This document shows, in pieces, positions 57,023-64,000 of a DNA stretch of 64,000 bases (within the stretch, counting starts at the first letter, position 1; each line of letters begins with the position of its first letter). Origin of the DNA: JAYOEY01 sp038116945 (lineage in GTDB: Bacteria; Pseudomonadota; Alphaproteobacteria; MPNO01; UBA2964). The notes under the pieces are model-generated. The model worked only from the letters and a program-made list of their open reading frames with translations. It searched no databases and was not told the DNA's origin. The translations under genes were made by a program, and so were the position numbers. The DNA lies in assembly GCA_038116945.1 (NCBI GenBank), contig JAYOEY010000011.1, positions 1 to 64,000 of the forward strand, read 5' to 3'.

Positions 57023-57140
57023 TAGGGGTGAATCGATCCGGAGAAAACAGTCGTCGCGTCGATTCCGCCAAGGGGTGACGCCCCACCGGCGTTACGATAA
57101 AACTCGGCCTTCTCGTCAATACGGAAAGTTCTGAAAAATA

Positions 57141-59231
57141 ATGGCTTCGGATTCGCGTTACCGGCTGGGTGTCGATGTCGGCGGCACTCATACCGACCTG
57201 GTTCTCCTCGATGTCGATTCCGGTGAAATCGCTGTCGAAAAGGTGTCCTCGACCCCGGCCAATCCCGCCCTTGGTGTTCTGAACGGGGTCAATAATTTTA
57301 TCGCCAGGGGCACGGCGCCCGGTTCCATTGAGTTTTTCAGCCACGGGACGACGATCACGACCAACGCGCTGCTGCAGATGCGGGGCGCGCGCGTCGGGCT
57401 GATGATCACAAAGGGCTATCGCGCAATCCAGGAAGTCCAGACCCAGGCGCGCGACGGCAATCCGTTCGATTATTTTTACGAAAAGCCGGAACCCATCGCG
57501 CCGCAGAGCATGACGCGCGAAATAGCCGGCCGGATCGGCTGGGAAGGCGCAGAGATCGAGCCGCTCGACGAGGACGCCGTACGCATCGCTACCCGCGCCT
57601 TCCGCGACGACGGGGTAACGTCGATTGCGGTCTGCTACCTGTTTTCCTACGCCAATACCTCGCATGAGGACCGTACGCGCGCGATCGTCCAGGAGGAATT
57701 TCCGGAGGCACATGTGTCGCTCTCGTCGGAGGTGCTGCCGCGTATCCGGGAATGGCCGCGGCTGTCGACGACGTTGCTCAACGCCTATCTGGGTCCGGTT
57801 CTGGTGGATTACATCGCCGACCTGAACAGGGGGCTGGACGAGGGCGGGGTGGAGACCCAGCAGAGATTCCTGATGCAGTCGAACGGCGGCGTCATGCCTT
57901 TCGCTGCAGCGGTTCAGGGCGGCAAGACGGTCTATACGCTGTTCTCGGGCCCGGCGGCGGGCGCGCAGGCGAGCGCCTATCTGGCGGGCGACGATGCAAT
58001 GAAAGGTATCGTGACGCTGGATATGGGCGGAACATCCGCCGATATCGCCTTTATCGAAGGCGGAACGCCGCTCGAGGTAACCGAAGTGATGCTGGCGCGG
58101 CGACCGCTGGGCGTTCCGGCGCTCGACATGACGACGATTTCCGCCGGCGGCGGCTCGATCGCCTGGGTCGACAAGGGCGGCTTTCTCTGCGTCGGACCGC
58201 ACAGCGCGGGCGCCGATCCGGGGCCGGCCTGCTACGGCAAGGGCGGCGACGAGCCGGCGGTTACGGACGCCGATATCGTGCTCGGATACCTCAACCCCGA
58301 TTATTTCCTCGGCGGCTCGCAGTCGCTCGATGTCGCGGCGTCTGAAAAGGCGCTCAGGGAGAAGGTCGGCGATCCGCTCGGCATGTCGATCCGCGAGGCG
58401 GCGGCAGGCATCCGCCGCATCGTCGATCTGCGCATGGCGGACGAGGTCAAGGTGTTCGGCGCGAAGCGGGGCGTGAACCCGCAGGAATTCACGCTGCTGC
58501 CGTTCGGCGGCGCCGGCGCGGTGCATGCCGGTTCGGTCGCCGACGAACTCGGCATCAACCGGATTTTCGTTCCGCCCCGTCCCGGCGCGTTTTCGGCGCT
58601 GGGGCTTCTTTGTACCGACGTCGTCCACGATTACGTGCGGTCCGAGCTCCGTCCCATGGAGCAGGTGACGGCCGATCACGCCGAGGCGGTGTTCTCCGAA
58701 CTCGAAGCGCGCGGCCATGCCGAACTGGCCGAAGAGGGTCTGTCCGACGATGGCGCGCGCTTCGAACGCGAACTCGACATGCGCTATACGGGGCAGGGGT
58801 ACGAGCTTCGCGTGTCGCTCGACGGGCTCGGGTCGGGAGGCCTGAGCGCCGACGACATGGCCGGTGCGCGAGACCGGTTCGACGACCGGCATGCGCAAAT
58901 CCACGGCCATGCCGCCAAGGACCGGTCGGTGGAGATCGTTTCCTATCGCGTGCGGTTGCGGGTCGCCGTGCCGAAATACGCGCCGCGGCCGGTGGGGGAC
59001 CCTGTGGAGGCGCCCGCGCCCGCCGATTCCGTCAAGGGAACCCGCACGGTCTATTTTACCGCCGATACCGGCACGGAAACCACGCTTTACGAACGCGACC
59101 GGCTGCCGCTCGGAGCGTTCGTCGATGGGCCCGCCATTATCGAGCAGTTCGATTCGACCATCGTCGTGCCCGACAAATGGCGCGCATCGGTTGACGCATA
59201 CCGGAACCTGATCCTGACCCGGGAGAGATAG
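57141..59231 (+). CDS. hyuA: Hydantoinase/oxoprolinase alpha-type subunit (HyuA)
   Basis: The 696-residue protein has the ATP-using hydantoinase A fold: the N-terminal nucleotide-binding part (LGVDVGGTHTDLVLLDVDSG), HGTTITTNALLQMRG, the central FSGPAAGAQASAYLAG, DMGGTSADIAFIEGG and the C-terminal GFGGAGAVHAG-like block (here LPFGGAGAVHAGSV). Family members hydrolyse hydantoins, 5-oxoproline or acetone/acetophenone-type substrates with ATP. It overlaps almost directly with hyuB (1-bp gap). It probably acts as a heteromer with HyuB. Substrate unknown; oxoprolinase is one option. Confidence 0.93.
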   Translation: MASDSRYRLGVDVGGTHTDLVLLDVDSGEIAVEKVSSTPANPALGVLNGVNNFIARGTAPGSIEFFSHGTTITTNALLQMRGARVGLMITKGYRAIQEVQTQARDGNPFDYFYEKPEPIAPQSMTREIAGRIGWEGAEIEPLDEDAVRIATRAFRDDGVTSIAVCYLFSYANTSHEDRTRAIVQEEFPEAHVSLSSEVLPRIREWPRLSTTLLNAYLGPVLVDYIADLNRGLDEGGVETQQRFLMQSNGGVMPFAAAVQGGKTVYTLFSGPAAGAQASAYLAGDDAMKGIVTLDMGGTSADIAFIEGGTPLEVTEVMLARRPLGVPALDMTTISAGGGSIAWVDKGGFLCVGPHSAGADPGPACYGKGGDEPAVTDADIVLGYLNPDYFLGGSQSLDVAASEKALREKVGDPLGMSIREAAAGIRRIVDLRMADEVKVFGAKRGVNPQEFTLLPFGGAGAVHAGSVADELGINRIFVPPRPGAFSALGLLCTDVVHDYVRSELRPMEQVTADHAEAVFSELEARGHAELAEEGLSDDGARFERELDMRYTGQGYELRVSLDGLGSGGLSADDMAGARDRFDDRHAQIHGHAAKDRSVEIVSYRVRLRVAVPKYAPRPVGDPVEAPAPADSVKGTRTVYFTADTGTETTLYERDRLPLGAFVDGPAIIEQFDSTIVVPDKWRASVDAYRNLILTRER

Positions 59232-59232
59232 A

Positions 59233-60918
59233 ATGGCTGAAACCACCGCTGCAACCATCGATCCCGTTACCGTCCAGGTACTGCGCAACAAGGTCGCGAG
59301 CCTCGTCGACGAGATGCACTATCATTTCTACCGGTCGGGTTATTCGACGATCATCCGCGAATCGCGCGATTTCTCCTGCGTCATTCTTGACCGGCGCGGC
59401 CGGCTGATCGTGCCGCCGCCGATGTTTTTTCACGGCATCGCCTACCGGACGTTCGTGGACAGCATCTTCTCGCTTTACAGGGAAGACGAAATAGAGGACG
59501 GCGACGTCTTCGTCTCGAATCATCCGTACCAGGCGGGGATGCCGCATGTCTCCGACATGGGGTTCGTTGCGCCGATCTTCGCACAGGGAACGCTGGTGGG
59601 ATTCTCGGCATCCATCGCGCACAAGGCCGATATCGGTGGCACCAACCCGGGAAGCACGTCGGCCAACTCGACCGAGCTCTATCACGAAGGACTCCTGCTG
59701 CCGCCCATCAAGTTTCACCGTGCCGGAGAGCTGGATGAAGACCTGCTGCGGGTGATCCTCGGCAACAGCCGCCATCCGGATCTCGTGCGGGGCGACATTC
59801 ATGCGCAGGTCGCGGCGACCAACATGGGCGTCGAGCGGATGAAGGAAAATGCCGAGCGGTTCGGCGCCGACACGGTAATCGCCGCGTTCGACGCCATTCT
59901 GAACGGGGCGGCGGAGGAGCTGCGGGCCGCCATCGCGGCGCTGCCCGACGGGACTTCCTCGGCCGAAGGCTACATGGACGACGACGGGGTCGAGCGCGAC
60001 AAGCCGGTCAAGTTCGCCGTGACCATCACCATCGAAGGCGACAGGGCAATCTTCGACTATTCCGACAGCGGACCGCAGGCCAAGGGTCCGGTCAATCTGC
60101 GTCCCGCCATGGTCGAGGCCTGCACGTTCTACTGCCTCGTTGGCGCGCTTGGGCCGCACGACCTGCATTACAACGGCGGTATGGGAGACGTGGTCGAGCT
60201 GCGTTTCGCCCCCAACACCGTGACGAATGCGAGCCCGCCCGCGCCGGTCTCGTCCTATCAGAAAGCGAATTTGAAGCTGGTCGACGTGATCCTCGAGGCG
60301 ATGGCGCATTTCGCGCCGGAGCGCGCGATCGCCGGGTCGGGGTCGTCCGGCTCGCTGCTGATTTCCTGGCAGGGCGGCGGACGCGAAGGCCATTCGACCA
60401 TGCAGTACGAGATCTTCGGCTCGGCCTATGGCGGCGGCAAGGGCCATGACGGGACGTCGATGACGGCGACCCATCTGTCGAACCTGCATGTCACGCCGAT
60501 CGAAATTCTCGAATCCGAATTTCCCTGCCGTATTACCGAGTTCTCGTTCATTCCGGATTCCGGCGGGCCGGGCGAATATCGCGGCGGCGTCGCCTTCCGG
60601 CGGCGCTACGAGCTGCTGCAGGATGCGATGGTGGTGCGCCGCTACGAGCGCGCCAAATTTCCGCCGACCGGCATGGAAGGCGGCAAGGACGGGCGCGCCA
60701 GCCGGTTTGTCTCCATCGGCCATAACGGCGACCAGACCGACCTGCCGGCGGCGGGGCGGTTCGACATGAAAGCCGGCGAGGGGTTCTTCCTCGACAAGGC
60801 GGGCGGCGGCGGGTACGGCGATCCGCAGAAGCGCGATCCCGAAGCGATCCGTCGCGATCTGAAGGAAGGGTACGTCACGCCCGAAGGCGCGAAGCGGGAT
60901 TACGGATTCGAAGGGTAA
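59233..60918 (+). CDS. hyuB: Hydantoinase/oxoprolinase beta-type subunit (HyuB)
   Basis: The 561-residue protein has the HyuB fold: VTVQVLRNKVASLVDEMHYH at the N-terminus, ESRDFSCVILDRRGRLI, GDVFVSNHPYQAGMPHVSDM, PGSTSANSTELYHEGLLLPP and PDSGGPGEYRGGVAFRRRYE near the C-terminus. It is the partner of HyuA and forms the ATP-dependent carboxylase/hydrolase. It starts one base after the hyuA stop, so the two are co-translated. A strong hairpin follows before the convergent TctC-like gene. Confidence 0.93.
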   Translation: MAETTAATIDPVTVQVLRNKVASLVDEMHYHFYRSGYSTIIRESRDFSCVILDRRGRLIVPPPMFFHGIAYRTFVDSIFSLYREDEIEDGDVFVSNHPYQAGMPHVSDMGFVAPIFAQGTLVGFSASIAHKADIGGTNPGSTSANSTELYHEGLLLPPIKFHRAGELDEDLLRVILGNSRHPDLVRGDIHAQVAATNMGVERMKENAERFGADTVIAAFDAILNGAAEELRAAIAALPDGTSSAEGYMDDDGVERDKPVKFAVTITIEGDRAIFDYSDSGPQAKGPVNLRPAMVEACTFYCLVGALGPHDLHYNGGMGDVVELRFAPNTVTNASPPAPVSSYQKANLKLVDVILEAMAHFAPERAIAGSGSSGSLLISWQGGGREGHSTMQYEIFGSAYGGGKGHDGTSMTATHLSNLHVTPIEILESEFPCRITEFSFIPDSGGPGEYRGGVAFRRRYELLQDAMVVRRYERAKFPPTGMEGGKDGRASRFVSIGHNGDQTDLPAAGRFDMKAGEGFFLDKAGGGGYGDPQKRDPEAIRRDLKEGYVTPEGAKRDYGFEG

Positions 60919-60936
60919 AATATGCTGACGCGAAAT

Positions 60937-60962
60937 GGGGCCGGCCCCATCTGGCCGGCCCC
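60937..60962. terminator. GC hairpin between convergent genes
   Basis: GGGGCCGGCC (60937-60946) and GGCCGGCCCC (60953-60962) form a perfect 10-bp stem with a six-base loop. There is no U-run in either direction, so it is a hairpin of uncertain terminator strength. It lies between hyuB and the TctC-like gene. Confidence 0.6.
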
Positions 60963-60981
60963 TCGATTCGTCAGACCGTAA

Positions 60982-62070
60982 TCAGCGGGCGGGGCGTCCT
61001 CGCCTTTCCCTCGGCGAAGTTTCTCCCTCGACCTTGCGCCCTCTGACCATGATCGCTTCCCGCGCCATTGTGGCCACTTCCGGCGATACCTTCATCATTT
61101 CGCCCACGACCTTCTGAAGGTCTTCGCCCTTCATCGGGGCGACATCGAGCTTGCGTCTGTTCGCTTCTTCCTTGAAGGCCGGGCTGTAGGCCATCTTCTC
61201 GAAGGCGGCGCGCAGGGAGGCCGAAATATGAGCCGGCGTCTTCGGCGGCACCGTAAGCGACCGGCCCACCGCGCCCAGCGACGCCATGAACCCGACAATC
61301 TGCTTCTGTTCCGGCGTGACGGCCAGATCGGTCAGCATGGGCAGGTTCTGAAGCGCGGGGTCCTTGTTGACGCCCAGCTGAAGCACCGGCTTTGCGTAAC
61401 CGGTTTCGAACCATTTGCCGCGCGTCGCGGTCCAGGACGCCCACGTCAGCGAGGCACCGTCGGTTTCCTTCTGCTCCATCGCCAGCATGGCTTTCTGGGA
61501 GCCCTTGTAGCCCTGGATGATCTTGATCTTGGTCCCGAAGACGCCGTTCAGCATCGCCGGCAGCAGGAAGGTCTGCGAACCGGTGCCGGTCGATCCGGCG
61601 ATGACCGGCGTTTTCTGGAGGTCGGCGAGCGTGTTGATGTTCTTGTCGGAGCGGAAGACGAGGACCGAGTTGGTCTGTACCGCGTTGCCGAGATAGTAGA
61701 ACTGGTTCGCCTTGTATCGGGTTGTCTTGGGCTCGAGAATGTTCGAAATCACCACCGTGTCGGGCGGCATGAACAGGTTGAGGCCGGTTTTCGCCGCGAC
61801 GTTAAAGGCGTAGTTGCTCGCCTTGATGCCGCCTGCGCCCGGCATGTACTGGACAACGATGGTCGGATGGCCGGGGATAAACGGCTTCAGGTGGTGAGCC
61901 ATGATCTGGGAATAGAGACCGTACGTCCCGCCGGCATCGAAGCCGACGGTAATGGTCACTTTCTTGTCCTTGAACGCGCGCTCGACCGCAGCGTCATTGG
62001 CGAGAGCGGGCAGGGCAAGGCTTGTCGCGAGGACGAGTGCGCCTGCAGCGCAACTGGTCTTGCTTTTCAT
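60982..62070 (-). CDS. TctC-like periplasmic binding protein
   Basis: The 362-residue protein has a signal peptide (MKSKTSCAAGALVLATSLAL to PALA) and the core: VTITVGFDAGGTYGLYSQIM, IVVQYMPGAGGIKASNYAFN, STGTGSQTFLLPAMLN, GYKGSQKAMLAMEQKETDGA and PPKTPAHISASLRAAFEKMA. It belongs to a subgroup with GGTYG and STGTGS near the ligand site, distinct from classic Bug proteins. No TctAB is present. The C-terminus has a basic tail (VRGRKVEGETSPRERRGRP). It reads in the same direction as the related gene at 62318. Confidence 0.85.
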   Translation of the reverse strand: MKSKTSCAAGALVLATSLALPALANDAAVERAFKDKKVTITVGFDAGGTYGLYSQIMAHHLKPFIPGHPTIVVQYMPGAGGIKASNYAFNVAAKTGLNLFMPPDTVVISNILEPKTTRYKANQFYYLGNAVQTNSVLVFRSDKNINTLADLQKTPVIAGSTGTGSQTFLLPAMLNGVFGTKIKIIQGYKGSQKAMLAMEQKETDGASLTWASWTATRGKWFETGYAKPVLQLGVNKDPALQNLPMLTDLAVTPEQKQIVGFMASLGAVGRSLTVPPKTPAHISASLRAAFEKMAYSPAFKEEANRRKLDVAPMKGEDLQKVVGEMMKVSPEVATMAREAIMVRGRKVEGETSPRERRGRPAR

Positions 62071-62267
62071 AATGTTCCTCCAAGGGATAGGTCACGGGTT
62101 GACCGGCAATTGCCGGGAGGTGCGTCCGGCGATCGTTCGCCGGACGAATAACCCTTCTTCGGAGGCTGGGGACCGGTTGGCCGGTTTTGGGCATCCCGCC
62201 ATTTCTGTGTCGGCGTTCAGGGCGGCGTGTATTTCGGCATTCCCAACGCGCTTTCAAGTGGGCGGCG

Positions 62268-62302
62268 AAAAAAAAGGCCGGGGAAATCCCCGGCCTTTCT
62301 GT
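62268..62302 (-). terminator. Rho-independent terminator of the 62318-63370 gene
   Basis: AAAGGCCGGGG pairs with CCCCGGCCTTT around AAAT, next to a run of A residues on the plus strand (U-run on the minus strand). It lies 15-50 bp downstream of the minus-strand stop at 62318 and separates it from the next TctC-like gene. Confidence 0.85.
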
Positions 62303-62317
62303 AAGACGCCTGCGCGC

Positions 62318-63370
62318 CTATTTCTTCATCGTCGGCTTCTTGCCGAAGATATACTTGGTCGCCTTGGCGACGGCCGACGGCGACATGGTCGCGATCGCAT
62401 CGGCAAGCGTCTTCTGCAGCTTGGCGCCGGAAATCGGCTGGACCGGAAGCTTGCGCTTCTGAGCATCCGACCTGAAGGCCGGATCGGCGACCGTGGCCGC
62501 GAAAGAGGCGCGCAACGGCTCGACCAGCCCCTGCGGGACGCCCGGCGGATAGGCCAGACCGCGGCCGATCACGGAGGCGGTCGACAGCATGGCCGCCGCT
62601 GCCCTGTCGTCGTCGGTCTTCGCCAGCTCATGCAGCAGAGGGACGTTCGGAAGGTCGGGTTCCTTCTCGAAGCCCGTCTGAAGAAGCATCAGGGCGAAAT
62701 CCTTGTCGGTGCCCTTGAACCACTGCGGACGGTTGGCCTTCCAGGAGACCCAGCTGTTCGTCATGCCGAACGTTTCGCCCTGCTCGACCGAGAGGGAGGT
62801 GCCCGCGGAGCCCTTGTAGCCCGTGACGATCTTGAACTTGGTCTTGAGAATGCCGTTCATCATCGCCGGCAGGAGATAGGTCGGCGAGCCGGTGCCGGTC
62901 GAGGCAACGATGACTTCCTTCTTCTGAAGGTCCTCGATTCCTTTAACGCCGGTATCGCGGCGCACGATCATCACCTGGTTCGCGCCGAACACGGTACCGA
63001 GCCAGTGGAACTTCGTGGTCTTGTACTTGACCTTCTTGGGCCGCAGCATTTCCGACACCACCGACATTTCCGGCGGCATCAGAATGTTGAACCCGTTCTT
63101 CGGCATGACAACGTAGGCGTAGTTCGCGGCCTTCAGCCCGCCTGCGCCCGGCATGTGCTGCACGATGACGCTGGGTTTGCCCGGAATATGCTTGCCGATG
63201 TGGTTCGACAGAAGCAGCGCCGTCTGACCGTACGTGCCGCCCGCGCCGTAACCGACCAGAATGGTGACGGTACGGTCCTTGAACACGTTTGCAACCGATT
63301 GCGCAGTCGCCGGCGCCGCCATGGCAGCCGCCGATGCGATGGCAGCAAACGAAATAAGAGTGCGTTTCAT
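62318..63370 (-). CDS. TctC-like periplasmic binding protein, paralogue of 60982-62070
   Basis: The 350-residue protein has a signal peptide (MKRTLISFAAIASAAAMAAP to ATA) and parallel motifs to its neighbour: VTILVGYGAGGTYGQTALLL, VIVQHMPGAGGLKAANYAYV, ASTGTGSPTYLLPAMMNGIL and GYKGSAGTSLSVEQGETFGM. The two are clearly paralogues. The start at 63370 has GGGAG upstream. No membrane partner is nearby. It may bind an aromatic or other carboxylate. Confidence 0.86.
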   Translation of the reverse strand: MKRTLISFAAIASAAAMAAPATAQSVANVFKDRTVTILVGYGAGGTYGQTALLLSNHIGKHIPGKPSVIVQHMPGAGGLKAANYAYVVMPKNGFNILMPPEMSVVSEMLRPKKVKYKTTKFHWLGTVFGANQVMIVRRDTGVKGIEDLQKKEVIVASTGTGSPTYLLPAMMNGILKTKFKIVTGYKGSAGTSLSVEQGETFGMTNSWVSWKANRPQWFKGTDKDFALMLLQTGFEKEPDLPNVPLLHELAKTDDDRAAAAMLSTASVIGRGLAYPPGVPQGLVEPLRASFAATVADPAFRSDAQKRKLPVQPISGAKLQKTLADAIATMSPSAVAKATKYIFGKKPTMKK

Positions 63371-63639
63371 GAAAAGCTCCCTGTCTATTGGGTTAAACAC
63401 CCGCCGACCTCCCATAAACCGGCGAGGACGCGCTATATTGCGTGGATTCCTCGCGTAAGAAAAGGGAAAAGGATTTCTCTGCCGGAACGTCCCCGCGGCG
63501 GACCGAGTTGTGCCCTCGCCGGCTCAGGTGTAGATTCTCCTCAACCATAAGAAAAAAACGGCTTTTCCTGTTCTGGTGCGCAGGTTCGGCTGTCCGTTGC
63601 GGTGGTCGAATGAAACCTAACGAAAAGAGGGAGGATCAC
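63371..63639. promoter_or_regulatory. 269-bp divergent region between a TctC-like gene and the TAXI gene
   Basis: The region holds no gene. It is A+T-richer at 63545-63575 (AAGAAAAAAACGGCTTTTCC), probably part of a promoter. An AGAGGGAGG ribosome-binding site lies just before the TAXI gene start. Confidence 0.45.
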
Positions 63640-64000
63640 ATGAAAATTCTATCGACGGCACTGGCCCTTGGGGCATTAGCACTTCCGACCGCGGCGCTTG
63701 CGGCGGGCGGGGCCGATCTCAATTTCGGTTCGGGCCGCCAGGGCGGCTCGCAATATCCGGTTACGGTCGCGATCGGACAGGTTCTCGAGAAACTGCCGGA
63801 ATTCGGCAAGATTTCGCTTCAGCCGGGCGGGTCGATCGGCAATATCATCCGCGTCGATACGGGCAAGTCCGACCTGGCGATTTCGATGTCGATCAGCCTG
63901 CGCGACGGTCGGGCCGGCAACGCACCCTTCAAGAAGAAGACCAGCAACGCGGTGCAGCTCATGACGCTTCACGCCTTCAACGTTATGGCGCTGGTGCCGG
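63640..64000 (+). CDS. TAXI-family periplasmic binding protein (TRAP transporter type), cut by window end
   Basis: The first 120 codons are present. A signal peptide (MKILSTALALGALALPTAAL to AA) leads to ADLNFGSGRQGGSQYPVTVA and IGQVLEKLPEFGKISLQPGG, then GSIGNIIRVDTGKSDLAISM. This is the N-terminal lobe of TAXI proteins, receptors for TRAP transporters of carboxylates and other solutes. A strong AGAGGGAGG lies before the ATG. The C-terminal half and any membrane genes are outside the window. Confidence 0.85.
   Translation, partial: MKILSTALALGALALPTAALAAGGADLNFGSGRQGGSQYPVTVAIGQVLEKLPEFGKISLQPGGSIGNIIRVDTGKSDLAISMSISLRDGRAGNAPFKKKTSNAVQLMTLHAFNVMALVP

Noticed and set aside
57009..59291. A minus-strand open frame of 760 codons opposite hyuA
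   Set aside because: Antisense shadow: hyuA on the plus strand has clear family motifs and operon coupling with hyuB.
60937..60962. CRISPR-like or repeat element from the GC-rich palindrome
   Set aside because: A single perfect hairpin between convergent genes; no further copies seen nearby.

Overview
The window is G+C-rich DNA from the chromosome of an alphaproteobacterium. The best taxonomic signal is a GcrA-family cell-cycle regulator (54405-54770), a family essentially confined to Alphaproteobacteria. An alphaproteobacterial-type MntR, a broken flhB and many aromatic-acid genes fit a free-living, metabolically versatile soil or marine lineage. I cannot name the genus. No rRNA, tRNA, CRISPR array or prophage was seen. 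About 90% of the window is coding, in short operons on both strands.

Layout. 1-654: the 5' part of an IS3-family transposase gene abuts a 3' fragment of flhB. 662-4878: a solute-binding-like protein, a molybdenum hydroxylase large subunit, a NUDIX hydrolase and an unannotated 53-residue secreted peptide with its own terminator. 5070-12295: a LysR regulator with a matching operator, a two-domain DUF427 protein, a cupin, a maleylacetate-reductase-like enzyme, an AhpD-like protein, an Smr-like protein, a TauE/SafE exporter, a TPR protein and a cysteine-dioxygenase-like cupin. 12580-15301: a UbiD decarboxylase and a Rieske oxygenase. 15710-17901: an AAC(3)-fold acetyltransferase paired with an alpha/alpha-toroid protein of polysaccharide-locus type.

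17955-32092 is dominated by aromatic-acid and acyl-CoA metabolism: two paralogous acyl-CoA synthetases around an EamA transporter, boxC-boxB (aerobic benzoyl-CoA epoxidation), an AraC regulator, a lone PEP-CTERM protein, a 3-hydroxybenzoate-6-hydroxylase-like flavoprotein, a benzoate-CoA-ligase-like enzyme and an amidase. Benzoate-CoA ligase plus BoxB and BoxC gives most of the box pathway, but the reductase boxA is not here. LigI-like lactonase (34889) and the UbiD and Rieske enzymes add further ring-acid chemistry.

32099-33929 is a divergent MntR / ten-TM manganese-exporter pair around a perfect 7+7 bp palindrome. 35756-39154 holds nrdAB, preceded by two consensus DnaA boxes and two NrdR-like palindromes; the encoded R1 lacks an ATP cone. 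39339-46998 holds envelope proteins (OmpA-like, CAP) and a group that suggests glutathione and sulfur handling (RidA, VOC, ChaC, cysteine-dioxygenase-like), followed by an oxidoreductase / CoA-ligase pair. 47004-53383, all minus strand, holds speD-speE, an FAD oxidase, cysQ followed by a Sua5 gene that appears to start at CTG, and two tandem SDRs. 53501-54770 is YedK and GcrA. 54976-64000 holds three TctC-type and one TAXI-type periplasmic binding proteins with no membrane partners in view, a nitronate-monooxygenase-like protein and a hyuA-hyuB hydantoinase/oxoprolinase pair.

I did not find a defence island, a biosynthetic cluster or an obviously new system. The best leads are the acetyltransferase/toroid cassette, the orphan binding-protein group, the non-AUG Sua5 start, the nrdAB and gcrA control regions, and the small secreted peptide.
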